From Anaerofustis butyriciformans (lineage in GTDB: Bacteria > Bacillota > Clostridia > Eubacteriales > Anaerofustaceae): 64,000 bases of DNA. A program made the translations under genes and the position numbers. Numbering within the stretch: the stretch's first letter is position 1; each line of letters opens with the position of its first letter. The stretch covers positions 58,099 through 122,098 of the forward strand of contig NZ_JAYFFH010000007.1 of NCBI RefSeq assembly GCF_036289385.1, in the 5' to 3' direction. A model generated the notes under the pieces. The model made no database searches, had not been told where the DNA came from, and worked only from the letters and a program-made list of their open reading frames with translations. Below are positions 25,214-33,714 of this stretch, piece by piece.

Positions 25214-25444
25214 ATGGTTGAATTAATTGAAACAATTGCAAAAGCTTTGGTTGACAGTCCCGAAGAAGTTTGTGTAAAACAAATTGAAAAGGAACATTTA
25301 ACAGTAATTAAGCTTAAAGTTGCTAAAGATGACATGGGTAAAGTTATCGGAAAGCAAGGTAGAATTGCGAAAGCAATAAGAAATGTTTTAAAAGCTGCTG
25401 CAATAAAAGCTGATAAAAGGGTTGTTTTAGATATTGAAGAATAA
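25214..25444 (+). CDS. khpA: KH-domain RNA-binding protein KhpA
   Basis: 76 aa, the YlqC/KhpA family. A single KH domain with the GxxG loop in VIGKQGRIAKAIRNVLKAAA. KhpA forms a complex with KhpB and binds many small RNAs; in some Gram-positives it affects cell division and elongation. GGAGACC lies upstream; 12 bp from rpsP. Confidence 0.95.
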   Translation: MVELIETIAKALVDSPEEVCVKQIEKEHLTVIKLKVAKDDMGKVIGKQGRIAKAIRNVLKAAAIKADKRVVLDIEE

Positions 25445-25449
25445 AAATA

Positions 25450-25484
25450 AGAACTCAAACTATTATTGTTTGGGTTCTTTTTTA
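25450..25484. terminator. Terminator between khpA and DUF4186
   Basis: GAACTCAAAC-7 b-GTTTGGGTTC with six T on the right. It overlaps the 3' end of the convergent DUF4186 gene. Confidence 0.88.
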
Positions 25485-25837
25485 TATTCTTTTTTTATCC
25501 ATTCCATTATTACTTTTACTATGTATTCTTGTTCTTCTTGATTAAGTTGTTTATTTTTTTGTATATGGTGCCATTTATATAAACAATTTCTGCAGCATGT
25601 TGCTGTAGCATGCTGAGCGATGAATACAGGGTGGTTTTTAGTTGGTGTTTGTTTTCCATCGTTTTTTATGTATTGTGGTGCTATTCTTTTTTCTATGAAG
25701 TCAAAAGCATGGCTTTTTATTGTATTTATACCTTTTTTATCAATATATTCTATATCTTTCTTCTTTAAATGAAAACTGCTTCTAAATTTAGATTTTGATA
25801 AAGCATTTAATTTATCTTGAATGTATTTTTCGTTCAT
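25463..25837 (-). CDS. DUF4186 family protein
   Basis: 124 aa. Recognised by FRSSFHLKKKDIEYID, IKSHAFDFIEKRIAP, DGKQTPTKNHPVFIAQHATATCCRNCLYKWHHI and EEQEYIVKVIMEWI. The HPVFxAQHATATCCRxCLxKWH block has two cysteines and several histidines suggestive of a metal or thiol site. Cytoplasmic, no signal peptide. The family has no established function. It stands alone, convergent with the rpsP operon. Confidence 0.92.
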   Translation of the reverse strand: MNEKYIQDKLNALSKSKFRSSFHLKKKDIEYIDKKGINTIKSHAFDFIEKRIAPQYIKNDGKQTPTKNHPVFIAQHATATCCRNCLYKWHHIQKNKQLNQEEQEYIVKVIMEWIKKEYKKEPKQ

Positions 25838-25985
25838 TATATATTCCTTTTATAATATTTATTAGATATATTTATGTTATACAAGTCATTATATGTTTTG
25901 TCAATATTGTAGCTATTTTTTTAATTTATTTATTGGGGGATAAAATTTTATGATATAATAAAAATAATTAAAAGGAGGTACGAAA

Positions 25986-26369
25986 ATGAATTTTAGATTT
26001 GGGCATACAAGCATAAGAGTCTTTGATTTAGATAAGAGCTTGGAGTTTTACGTAGGAGCTCTAGGAATGAAAGAAACAAGAAGAAAAGATTATCCTGGAG
26101 ATTTTTGTTTGGTATTTTTGGAAGATGTTAACAAAACTTGTGAAGTTGAGCTAACATATAATTATGATCCTGAAAAACCATATGAAATCGGAAACGGATT
26201 TGCTCACCTTGCATTTTATGTTGAAGATTTGGAAGCTGCACACGATGAACTTGCCAAAAAAGGATATAAGGTAACAGATTTTTACGGATTAAAAGGAAAT
26301 AAACCAAATTATTTCTTTGTTACAGATCCTGACGGTTATGATATAGAAATTATCAGAGAGAAAAAATAA
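25986..26369 (+). CDS. gloA: Lactoylglutathione lyase-like glyoxalase I
   Basis: 127 aa, one VOC fold of two beta-alpha modules. All four metal ligands of glyoxalase I are present: His7 (FGHTSI), Glu55 (CEVELTYN), His74 (GFAHLAFYV) and Glu121 (YDIEIIRE). Glyoxalase I converts the methylglyoxal-thiol adduct to the lactoyl-thioester. In a clostridium the thiol cofactor may not be glutathione, so the natural substrate is uncertain. AAAGGAGGT precedes the ATG; monocistronic. Confidence 0.9.
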   Translation: MNFRFGHTSIRVFDLDKSLEFYVGALGMKETRRKDYPGDFCLVFLEDVNKTCEVELTYNYDPEKPYEIGNGFAHLAFYVEDLEAAHDELAKKGYKVTDFYGLKGNKPNYFFVTDPDGYDIEIIREKK

Positions 26370-26380
26370 TTTAAAAATTT

Positions 26381-26413
26381 AAAGAGATAAATAAAAATTT
26401 ATCTCTTTTTTTA
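26381..26413 (+). terminator. Terminator of the glyoxalase gene
   Basis: AAAGAGATAAA ... TTTATCTCTTT stem with a T-tract. Confidence 0.85.
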
Positions 26414-26531
26414 TTATTAATTTGTTGACATAATTTTTATATAATAGTATATTGTTAAAAAATATAGTAAACAGTAAATTTTTATATAATATTGTTAGCA
26501 ATAACTAATGTTTAGAATAAGGAGGGGAGTT

Positions 26532-27314
26532 ATGTTTAACATAAATACAATAATAGGAATTCTAATTCCGTTTTTAGGCACTTCTCTTGGTGCCGGATGT
26601 GTTTTTTTATTAAAAAAAGATATGAAGCGAAGTATGCAGAATTTACTTCTTGGGTTTGCCTCAGGAGTTATGGTTGCGGCTTCTGTATGGTCTTTATTAA
26701 TTCCTTCAATAGATATGTCAGAAAGCTTGGGTAAATTTTCTTTTTTACCTGCAGCAATAGGTTTTATTCTTGGAATACTTTTTCTACTTTTACTTGATAA
26801 ACTTATTCCGCATATGCACATAGATAATTCTAAAGAGGGGATGGAAAGCAGTCTTAAAAAATCAACAATGCTTGTTCTTGCGGTAACTCTTCATAATATA
26901 CCTGAAGGAATGGCTGTTGGGGTAGTTTTTAGCGGATTTTTAACAAACAGTGCAGGTATAACTCTTGCAGGTGCAATTGCATTATCAGTAGGTATAGCGA
27001 TTCAAAATTTTCCGGAAGGGGCTGTTATTTCAATGCCTCTTATAAATGAAGGCGTAAGTAAAAAGAAGGCTTTTTCATATGGAGTATTGTCGGGCACTGT
27101 AGAGCCAATAGGTGCGTTTATTACGATTTTATTATCATCATATATAGTATCATTTTTACCGTATTTATTGTCTTTTGCTGCAGGTGCAATGATATATGTT
27201 GTTGTTGAAGAGCTTATTCCAGAGTCTTCTATTGGAAGTCACTCCAATTTGGGAACTATAGGTTTTTCTATAGGTTTTTTAATTATGATGATTTTAGACG
27301 TTGCTTTAGGTTAA
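26532..27314 (+). CDS. ZIP family metal transporter
   Basis: 260 aa from the ATG at 26532, which has GGAGGGG upstream; an in-frame ATG at 26508 precedes the ribosome site and is rejected. About eight membrane segments. The two metal-binding helices carry LHNIPEGMAVG (about 119) and IQNFPEGAVIS (about 157). It is expected to import zinc or another divalent metal, like ZupT. A short His patch (IPHMHID) lies in the cytoplasmic loop. mazG follows 17 bp later but is functionally unrelated. Confidence 0.9.
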   Translation: MFNINTIIGILIPFLGTSLGAGCVFLLKKDMKRSMQNLLLGFASGVMVAASVWSLLIPSIDMSESLGKFSFLPAAIGFILGILFLLLLDKLIPHMHIDNSKEGMESSLKKSTMLVLAVTLHNIPEGMAVGVVFSGFLTNSAGITLAGAIALSVGIAIQNFPEGAVISMPLINEGVSKKKAFSYGVLSGTVEPIGAFITILLSSYIVSFLPYLLSFAAGAMIYVVVEELIPESSIGSHSNLGTIGFSIGFLIMMILDVALG

Positions 27315-27331
27315 TATAACGAGGTATACAA

Positions 27332-28675
27332 ATGAAAAAAAATATTTTTGTATTAAATATAAAAGATATAAATGAAATAACATTAAAGATAAAAAATAAA
27401 ATTGAAACTATGGATAATGTTATTATTCAAAAAGATTTATATGAGAATAATATTCTAAAAAAAAGTATTAGTTTTGATTTTAATGATTATAATAACTTTA
27501 AAAATGAAATTGCTAATAATAAAGATATAACTGTTATTTTTGATACAAATAAATACCGTGATTTTGTTGAGTTAATGTTTGATGATAATTCACTAAATAT
27601 AACTTTAGATGAAAATAATCTAGTAAATATTTTATTTGGTAAAAATAGTAATTATAAAATAATAGATTTAAGAATTGACGAAAATATAAATATAGATTTT
27701 AGCGGTATAAATATTATTAAAAATATTGATAAAAATAATTTCTCTTCTTTAAAAGAAAAACTTTTAAAAAGTTTTAGTGAAAACATAATAATATATGTAA
27801 TAAAAGAAGATAAAACAGACAAAATAAAATTAAAAGATTTTGATGAATCTTTTACAGAAGGGGTTTTTACATTAGCCATAGATAAGCAGAATTTTACTGA
27901 TGTAAAAGGAAGTTTTGATGCATTTATGGAACTTATTGATTATCTTAGAAGCGATAAGGGTTGTCCTTGGGATAGAAAACAGACTCATAAGAGTTTAAAG
28001 AAACATTTAATAGAAGAGTCTTATGAGGTTCTTGATGCTCTTGATAAGGAAGATATGAATGCCTTAAGCGATGAACTTGGAGATTTACTTATGCAAATAG
28101 CTCTTCATAGTCAAATAGCTAAAGAAAGTAAAGAATTTGATTATAAAGATGTAATTTTAAATGTTTCAAGCAAGTTGATAAGAAGACATCCTTATGTATT
28201 TTCAGATACTGTTTTAGAAGGGGATGACACTGTAGCTGTTTGGAATAGTGTTAAAAAGGAAGAGAAATCTTTTATAAATTTCAGACAGACTTTATTAGAT
28301 GTTCCAAAAGGTTTTCCGGCACTTTTATATGCACAAAAAATTCAAAAGAGAGCAGGAGATGCAAATTTTGATTTTGCAGATTACAAAGATGCTTTAAGCA
28401 AACTTTATGAAGAAATTGAAGAGTTTAAAAATGAAATAGGGAAAAATGAAGATAACCTATTTATGGAAGCGGGGGATTTGCTTTTTAGTGTGGTAAATGT
28501 TTTAAGGCTAATGGGAATAAACTCTGAGGAGGCTTTAAATTCTTCTACAAACAAGTTTATAAGCCGTTTTGTTTTAATGGAAGAACTAATCGAAAAGGAT
28601 AGTAAAAATATAATGTGTTTGGACCAAGAAAATTTGGAAAAATATTGGGAAATGGCTAAAATACTATTGAAATAA
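27332..28675 (+). CDS. mazG: Nucleoside triphosphate pyrophosphohydrolase MazG with divergent N-terminal half
   Basis: 447 aa. The C-terminal half (about 195-447) is a typical tandem MazG with GCPWDRKQTHKSL, EESYEVLDALD, DELGDLLMQIALHSQIA, VWNSVKKEEK and a second copy (EEIEEFKNEI, EAGDLLFSVVNVLRL). It hydrolyses (d)NTPs to monophosphates, cleaning the nucleotide pool. Firmicute MazG proteins often carry an N-terminal tetrapyrrole methylase domain. Here the first 190 residues occupy that place but are Asn/Lys/Ile-rich and lack recognisable methylase motifs, so the domain looks degenerate. Confidence 0.9.
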   Translation: MKKNIFVLNIKDINEITLKIKNKIETMDNVIIQKDLYENNILKKSISFDFNDYNNFKNEIANNKDITVIFDTNKYRDFVELMFDDNSLNITLDENNLVNILFGKNSNYKIIDLRIDENINIDFSGINIIKNIDKNNFSSLKEKLLKSFSENIIIYVIKEDKTDKIKLKDFDESFTEGVFTLAIDKQNFTDVKGSFDAFMELIDYLRSDKGCPWDRKQTHKSLKKHLIEESYEVLDALDKEDMNALSDELGDLLMQIALHSQIAKESKEFDYKDVILNVSSKLIRRHPYVFSDTVLEGDDTVAVWNSVKKEEKSFINFRQTLLDVPKGFPALLYAQKIQKRAGDANFDFADYKDALSKLYEEIEEFKNEIGKNEDNLFMEAGDLLFSVVNVLRLMGINSEEALNSSTNKFISRFVLMEELIEKDSKNIMCLDQENLEKYWEMAKILLK

Positions 28676-28753
28676 ATAATTTTTTTGGTAAAATATAATC
28701 TAGAGTTTAAAAGTTGATATATCAACAAAAATTAATTTGGAGGAAAATTTAGA

Positions 28754-29026
28754 ATGAATAAATCAGAATTAGTAAGCGCTTTAAGCGAAAAAACTGGACT
28801 TACAAAAAAAGAATGTGATAACTGTTTAGGAGCATTTATTGAAACTGTAACAGAAACATTAAAAAAAGAAGATAAAGTTTCATTAGTAGGTTTCGGTACT
28901 TTTGAAGTAAGAGAAAGAGCAGAAAGAAAAGGTATCAATCCTCAAACTAAAGAACAAATTACTATTCCAGCAAGCAAAGCTCCAGTTTTCAAAGCAGGTA
29001 AGGCTTTAAAAGATTCTTTAAACTAA
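28754..29026 (+). CDS. hup: HU family DNA-binding protein
   Basis: 90 aa, full-length HU/IHF fold: MNKSELVSALSEKTGLTKKE, SLVGFGTFEVRERAERKGINPQT (beta arm) and PASKAPVFKAGKALKD. A nucleoid-associated homodimer that bends DNA. TTTGGAGG precedes the ATG. Its position behind mazG is conserved in Clostridia; it has its own terminator. Confidence 0.97.
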   Translation: MNKSELVSALSEKTGLTKKECDNCLGAFIETVTETLKKEDKVSLVGFGTFEVRERAERKGINPQTKEQITIPASKAPVFKAGKALKDSLN

Positions 29027-29054
29027 TTAAATTTTTTAATATAATAAAATAAAA

Positions 29055-29083
29055 AGATACCTAATATATAAGGTATTTTTTTA
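29055..29083 (+). terminator. Terminator of the HU gene
   Basis: ATACCT ... AGGTAT stem followed by seven T. Confidence 0.8.
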
Positions 29084-29130
29084 TTGTTCTTTATGCTATA
29101 ATAATCTTACTAAAAAATAGGAGTGATACG

Positions 29131-30411
29131 ATGCCTGATTATGATGCAATTATACTTAATTTAGATGGCAGTAAAAAGTTTTATGAAATAGGCTCATTTG
29201 CCGCATTTATGGAAAGTGATATGAAGTTTAAGGCTGTTTGTGCGGGAGGTATGGGGGCTATAAATGCTGCTTTTTTTTCTATGAAAGATATGGATAAGAT
29301 TGTTAAATTTTGGACAATGGCAGTTGGAAAGAATTTGTTTAAAGTAAACAATCTTATAGCAGGCTTATATGAACATTCATGGTCTAAGTTATCTAAAAAA
29401 GGCTTTGTTAAAGAGTTTGCAAAATTTCTATCTACAGATAAAAGATTAAAAGATCTTAAAAAAGCTTTAAGAGAATATATAAATGAAGATGATGTAAGAA
29501 ATAGCGATATTAAGCTTTTTTTTGATGTAATAGATTTAAACACAATGGAATTTACATCTTTAAGTATTGATGATATTCCTAAAGGACAGCTTCATTCATA
29601 TATCTTACTTTGTGTATGTTTCCCTGAAATTTCAAATATGGATTCAAATATGGGGGGAATGCAAAATTATAATGGTAATTTAATTGATGTACTTGTGGAA
29701 AATGGATACGAAAATATAATATCCATAGAAGAAATGGTAGATAAATCTTCATTGAAAAAAATAACAATAATTAAAAGCAGTGACTTTTTGGAACTTGAAG
29801 ATAAATACAATACTGACGTAATGAAAGAGCATATAAAAATAGGGTATTTGAATACTTTAAAAGTTTTAAAAAAGGTTTGTGGAAAATACTATTATATAAA
29901 TTTTGAGAATGATTCTTCTTATACTTTATTTGAAAAACATATGGGAGATAGTTTCAATGATAATAAAGATTATCTTATTATGGAGCTTTTAGATTTAGAT
30001 TCTAACAATAAGAATTTAATAAGAAAAACCCTTTGTGATATGATAAGATTTTCCGAATATAGAAAAGAGAATAATGCTTTAATTTCCTTAATGGAAAATT
30101 TATCTAATATATTTGGTATTGAAGAAAAAGAAAAATATACTTTTACGAAGTTAAAAAATGAAATTGAGAAAATATATAAACATGAAGTTAATTCTCATTT
30201 AAGAAAAATTGAAGATAAAAACTATTTATCAAAAATGATAAATAGTAAAGAAGAGATTTTAAGTGTGAATAAAGATAATTTCTTGGATTATTTTTTACTT
30301 CTTGTAAGTTCAAACCCAAGAAATTATGAAAGACTTTATGTTAATATTTTTAATAAAATAAACGATAAAATGAGACTTGGCATTGTAACATTATTATATT
30401 TACTATATTAA
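29131..30411 (+). CDS. Patatin-like protein lacking the catalytic serine
   Basis: 426 aa, AGGAGTG before the ATG. The first 50 residues align by eye with the start of patatin-like lipases: strand, then an oxyanion-type loop (NLDGSKKFYEIGSFAAF) and the nucleophile-elbow region VCAGGMGAINAAFF. The normal G-x-S-x-G is A38-G-G40-M-G42, so Ser is replaced by Gly. The Asp of the usual D-G-[GA] motif is also not evident (MQNYNGNLIDVL). The protein is therefore probably not a lipase. Residues 210-426 are a charged, helical region with no recognised domain. It may be a binding or regulatory relic. No signal peptide. Monocistronic. Confidence 0.65.
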   Translation: MPDYDAIILNLDGSKKFYEIGSFAAFMESDMKFKAVCAGGMGAINAAFFSMKDMDKIVKFWTMAVGKNLFKVNNLIAGLYEHSWSKLSKKGFVKEFAKFLSTDKRLKDLKKALREYINEDDVRNSDIKLFFDVIDLNTMEFTSLSIDDIPKGQLHSYILLCVCFPEISNMDSNMGGMQNYNGNLIDVLVENGYENIISIEEMVDKSSLKKITIIKSSDFLELEDKYNTDVMKEHIKIGYLNTLKVLKKVCGKYYYINFENDSSYTLFEKHMGDSFNDNKDYLIMELLDLDSNNKNLIRKTLCDMIRFSEYRKENNALISLMENLSNIFGIEEKEKYTFTKLKNEIEKIYKHEVNSHLRKIEDKNYLSKMINSKEEILSVNKDNFLDYFLLLVSSNPRNYERLYVNIFNKINDKMRLGIVTLLYLLY

Positions 30412-30413
30412 AA

Positions 30414-30442
30414 AAAAGCAAGGTGGGTACCCCTTGCTTTTA
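30414..30442. terminator. Bidirectional terminator
   Basis: AAAGCAAGG ... CCTTGCTTT between convergent genes, with a T-tract on the right and an A-run on the left. Confidence 0.85.
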
Positions 30443-30877
30443 TTTTTTTCTTATTGTTTTAAAAAAATCTTTTATTATTGTTTTACATTTATCTTCTTCT
30501 ATTCCCGCATATACTTCTATTTTCTTGGCTTTATTGTTATTTAAGAGATTATATTTACTTCCACAAGCTCCATAGCTTGTGTCCATTGCTCCATATACTA
30601 CTTTATCTATTTTTGCGTTTATTATAGCTCCTGTGCACATAGGACAGGGCTCTAATGTTGAATATATGGTGCAACCGCTTAAATTATAGGTATTAAGTTT
30701 TTTGCAAGCCTCTTTAATTGCTATTATTTCTGCGTGAGCCGTTGAATCATTTCTCTTTATAACTTCATTGTGGGCTTTTGATATTACTTTATTGTTTTTT
30801 ACAATAACTGCGCCCACAGGAATGTCATCATTGCTTTTTTTAGCTTCTTCTAAAGCCAGAAGTATATATTCATTCAT
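30440..30877 (-). CDS. tadA: tRNA(adenine-34) deaminase TadA
   Basis: 145 aa. Zinc-dependent deaminase that makes inosine at position 34 of tRNA-Arg(ACG). Zinc and catalytic residues are His48 and Glu50 in HAE, and Cys78 and Cys81 in EPCPMCTGA; IPVGAVIV and NDSTAHAEIIAI also fit. It shares a base with the queT stop, so the two are coupled on the leftward strand. Confidence 0.94.
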   Translation of the reverse strand: MNEYILLALEEAKKSNDDIPVGAVIVKNNKVISKAHNEVIKRNDSTAHAEIIAIKEACKKLNTYNLSGCTIYSTLEPCPMCTGAIINAKIDKVVYGAMDTSYGACGSKYNLLNNNKAKKIEVYAGIEEDKCKTIIKDFFKTIRKK

Positions 30878-31356
30878 TAGTGAGATAAAAGTGTCCTTAA
30901 TTTTTCATTTTTTTCTATTACTAATAATAGAGGAAGTCCTATAACATATAGGCTTATCGCTTGTCCTATGCATACGCTTATGAATCCTGCAATGAATGGA
31001 ACTGCTGACATTTTATATAAAACAAATCCAACAAATACACCGTTAAAAAGAATACTTGGAATTCCTACAAGGTATTTGTTTTTTATTTTGCTTGCAACCA
31101 TTCCCGCAAGTAAAGTAGCAAGAGAACCGAAAGCGATATCGATGATTCCAAAAGGACTTGCAAGGTTTGATAAAATGCATCCTACAAATAATCCCGGAAC
31201 AGCCGATGGTGTAAAGTATACCAATACATTTAAAGCTTCCGATATTCTTACTTGATTTTCTCCAAAAGCAAGTGGAGAGATAAGCATTGTGCATACTGTG
31301 TAGATAGCTGCTATTATTGCAGCTTTTGTGATAAATTGAATTTTACTGTTTTGCAT
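30877..31356 (-). CDS. queT: QueT family queuosine-precursor transporter
   Basis: 159 aa, an ECF-type S component with about five membrane segments. Recognised by AIIAAIYTVCTMLISPLAFGENQVRISEALNVL and SAVPGLFVGCILSNLASPFGIIDIAFGSLATLLA. It imports queuosine precursors (preQ1/preQ0) with the shared ECF module. It is preceded by a structured leader (31357-31499), consistent with riboswitch control, and followed by tadA, another tRNA wobble-modification gene. Confidence 0.93.
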   Translation of the reverse strand: MQNSKIQFITKAAIIAAIYTVCTMLISPLAFGENQVRISEALNVLVYFTPSAVPGLFVGCILSNLASPFGIIDIAFGSLATLLAGMVASKIKNKYLVGIPSILFNGVFVGFVLYKMSAVPFIAGFISVCIGQAISLYVIGLPLLLVIEKNEKLRTLLSH

Positions 31357-31499
31357 AATTGGCTCCTATCCACCACAAAAAAGCTCTTATAAAAAGAGTT
31401 CGTGGTATTTGTTATATATAATAACAAGTATAACAGCCTTAGGTACCCCTAAAGGGTATATGAAAAACCATGAAACCACGACGTTTCATATACCAGTAA
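31357..31499 (-). promoter_or_regulatory. Structured queT leader, candidate regulatory RNA
   Basis: Several nested hairpins lie between the glmS terminator and queT. On the leftward strand they are GGTATATGAAA...TTTCATATACC with an inner TGAAAC/GTTTCA, then CCTTTAGG/CCTAAGG, then TTGTTAT/ATAACAA. Last comes ACCAC/GTGGT, enclosing a terminator-like CTCTT/AAGAG plus T6 directly before the TAGGAG ribosome site. queT genes are known targets of preQ1 riboswitches, but I could not fit any preQ1 consensus with certainty. Confidence 0.45.
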
Positions 31500-31532
31500 A
31501 AACAAGAGGGAAGTCCCTCTTGTTTTTGCCTC
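31499..31532 (-). terminator. Terminator of glmS
   Basis: AAAAACAAGAGGGA-CTT-TCCCTCTTGTTTTT, a long perfect stem read leftward just after the glmS stop. Confidence 0.92.
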
Positions 31533-31556
31533 TTATACTAAATGTTATTAACCTTA

Positions 31557-33386
31557 TTATTCTACTGTAACAGATTTAGCCAAGTTTCTTGGTTTATCAA
31601 CGTCACAGTTTCTTGCAACTGCAAGGTAGTATGCAAGAGTTTGAAGATATACAACTGTAGGTATTACAGTTAAATCATCAATTACATTATCTATATACAT
31701 TACTTTATTTGCTTCTTTTTCAACATTTGAGTTTTGTTCTTTTGCAAAAGCTACGATATAAGCACCTCTTGCAACAACTTCTTTAATGTTGCTTAGCATT
31801 TTTTCAAATAAAGCATCTTGAGTACAAAGAGCTATAATAAGAGTTCCTTCTTCAACTAATGCGATAGGTCCGTGTTTTAATTCTCCAGCTTGATAAGCTT
31901 CTGAATGAATGTATGAAATTTCTTTCATTTTTAAAGAACCTTCAAGTGATAAGAAGTAATCAAGACCTCTACCAAGGAAGAATACATCGTGTACTTTGAA
32001 ATGTTCATAAGCTATTTTTTTGATTTCTTCTTCTCTTGCTAGAACATTTTCAACGTTTTTGTCTATTGACATTAATCCGCCTGCTATTGTTTCAAAATCT
32101 TCATCACTTAATTTCCCTGTTAATTTACCGAATAATAAAGCAATTAAGTACATACTTACAACTTGTGTAGAATATGCTTTTGTTGAAGCAACGGCAATTT
32201 CAGGACCTGCCCATGTATATAATACGTCGCTTGCTTCTCTTGAAACAGTACTTCCTACTACGTTTGTTACTGCAAGTACTCTGGCTCCTTGAGCTTTTGC
32301 AAGTCTCATTGCTGCAAGAGTATCTGCTGTTTCTCCTGATTGAGAAATTGAAATAAGAAGAGTATGTTCGTCTATAATTGGATTTCTATATCTAAATTCA
32401 CTTGCTATATCAACTTCAACTGGAATTCTTGCATATTTTTCTATTACGTTTTTACCTACGTTTCCTGCATAGTAAGCAGTACCACAAGCTACAATATAAA
32501 TTTTGTTGATTTTATCTAAATCTTCTTTTGTTATTGTAATATCATCAAGTTTTACTTCGTGTTTTTCTACATCAAGTCTTCCTCTTAAAGTATCTCTGAT
32601 TGCTCTTGGTTGTTCGTGGATTTCTTTTAACATGAAATGTTCATATCCGCCTTTTTCTGCACCGGCAGCATCCCAGTTAACTTTTAAAATTTGTTTTCCA
32701 ACTTTGTTGCCTTCATTATCATAAATTGAAATATTATCTTTTGTTATTACAGCAATTTCATCATCATCAAGTAGATAAATATCTCTTGTATGTTTTAATA
32801 CTGCAGGTATATCACTTGCGATAAAGTTTTCGCCTTCTCCTTTACCAATAATTAAAGGACTGTCTTTTCTTACTGCAACAAGTTCTTCAGGGTCATCTTT
32901 GCACATAACAGCTAAAGCGTATGAGCCTGATAATTTTTTTGTAGCTTCTTTTACTGTTGATAATAAATCACCATTATCTAAATCTTCAAGTAAATGAGCA
33001 ACAACTTCTGTATCTGTATCTGAAATAAATCTAAATCCTTTTTTTACAAGATCTTCTTTTAATTCAATGTAATTTTCTATGATACCGTTATGAACTATTA
33101 CAAATTTACCGTTATGACTTGCGTGTGGGTGAGAGTTTATATCTGATGGTTCACCGTGTGTAGCCCATCTTGTATGTCCAATACCTACATGACCGTTAAT
33201 GTCTTTTTCTTTTAAGCTTTCTTTTAAATTGTCAAGTCTGCCTTTGTGTTTTCTTATTGTTATTTGTCCATCTTCAAAAACAGCAATCCCTGCTGAATCA
33301 TATCCTCTGTATTCAAGTTTTTCCAGTCCATCTACTAAAATGTCGCTGGCTTTTTTGTTACCTATATAACCTACTATTCCGCACAT
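31557..33386 (-). CDS. glmS: Glutamine-fructose-6-phosphate aminotransferase GlmS
   Basis: 609 aa, normal length. Makes glucosamine-6-phosphate from fructose-6-phosphate and glutamine, the entry to cell-wall amino sugars. The N-terminal glutaminase has catalytic Cys2 (MCGIVGYIG), HTRWATHGEPS and NSHPH. Two SIS sugar-isomerase domains follow (ISQSGETADTLAA, LGRGLDYFLSLEGSLKMKEISYIHSEAYQAGELKHGP). The last residues are KSVTVE. Controlled by the glmS ribozyme in its leader. Confidence 0.98.
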   Translation of the reverse strand: MCGIVGYIGNKKASDILVDGLEKLEYRGYDSAGIAVFEDGQITIRKHKGRLDNLKESLKEKDINGHVGIGHTRWATHGEPSDINSHPHASHNGKFVIVHNGIIENYIELKEDLVKKGFRFISDTDTEVVAHLLEDLDNGDLLSTVKEATKKLSGSYALAVMCKDDPEELVAVRKDSPLIIGKGEGENFIASDIPAVLKHTRDIYLLDDDEIAVITKDNISIYDNEGNKVGKQILKVNWDAAGAEKGGYEHFMLKEIHEQPRAIRDTLRGRLDVEKHEVKLDDITITKEDLDKINKIYIVACGTAYYAGNVGKNVIEKYARIPVEVDIASEFRYRNPIIDEHTLLISISQSGETADTLAAMRLAKAQGARVLAVTNVVGSTVSREASDVLYTWAGPEIAVASTKAYSTQVVSMYLIALLFGKLTGKLSDEDFETIAGGLMSIDKNVENVLAREEEIKKIAYEHFKVHDVFFLGRGLDYFLSLEGSLKMKEISYIHSEAYQAGELKHGPIALVEEGTLIIALCTQDALFEKMLSNIKEVVARGAYIVAFAKEQNSNVEKEANKVMYIDNVIDDLTVIPTVVYLQTLAYYLAVARNCDVDKPRNLAKSVTVE

Positions 33387-33431
33387 ATTATACGTTCTCC
33401 TTAAAATAATTTTATTTTTTATAAAGTATTA

Positions 33432-33600
33432 AGCTAAGTTTTGTCCTTAAAATTACTTTTAAGTTTTGTCTTAAGCTGTAAGGAATAACTTTAAATCCCA
33501 AAGGGTATCCGCCGAAAAATCGATAAGCCCTTTACCTCGTCAACCTTAAAATATATTTGGGAATTCGGTTCTGGCGCTTTTATTTGTTAAATTCCCAGTC
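33432..33600 (-). ncRNA. glmS ribozyme (glucosamine-6-phosphate-activated)
   Basis: Read leftward the conserved core appears in order: AAGCGCCAGAAC, GGTTGACGAGGTAAAGGGCTTATCGA, TTCGGCGGATACCC, then ACAGCTTAAGACAAAACTTAAAAG and AAGGACAAAACTTAGC. Self-cleavage is expected just 5' of the G of GCGCC, between 33578 and 33577. The product of GlmS activates cleavage and destabilises the mRNA, giving feedback control. Confidence 0.95.
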
Positions 33601-33689
33601 TATAAACCTCCTTTATACATTATAACAAAATAATATGGAATATAAAACTAAATTAATTATTTTTTAATATTCAGAAAATTTGCAAATAA

Positions 33690-33714
33690 AAAAAATGCTT
33701 AAAAAGCATTTTTA
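33690..33714 (-). terminator. Terminator of acpS
   Basis: Leftward AAATGCTT/AAGCATTT hairpin with a run of T, overlapping the acpS stop. Confidence 0.8.

Noticed and set aside
31384..31410. Independent terminator upstream of queT
   Set aside because: The five-bp stem is weak and enclosed in another stem; treated as part of the regulated leader, not as a separate terminator.
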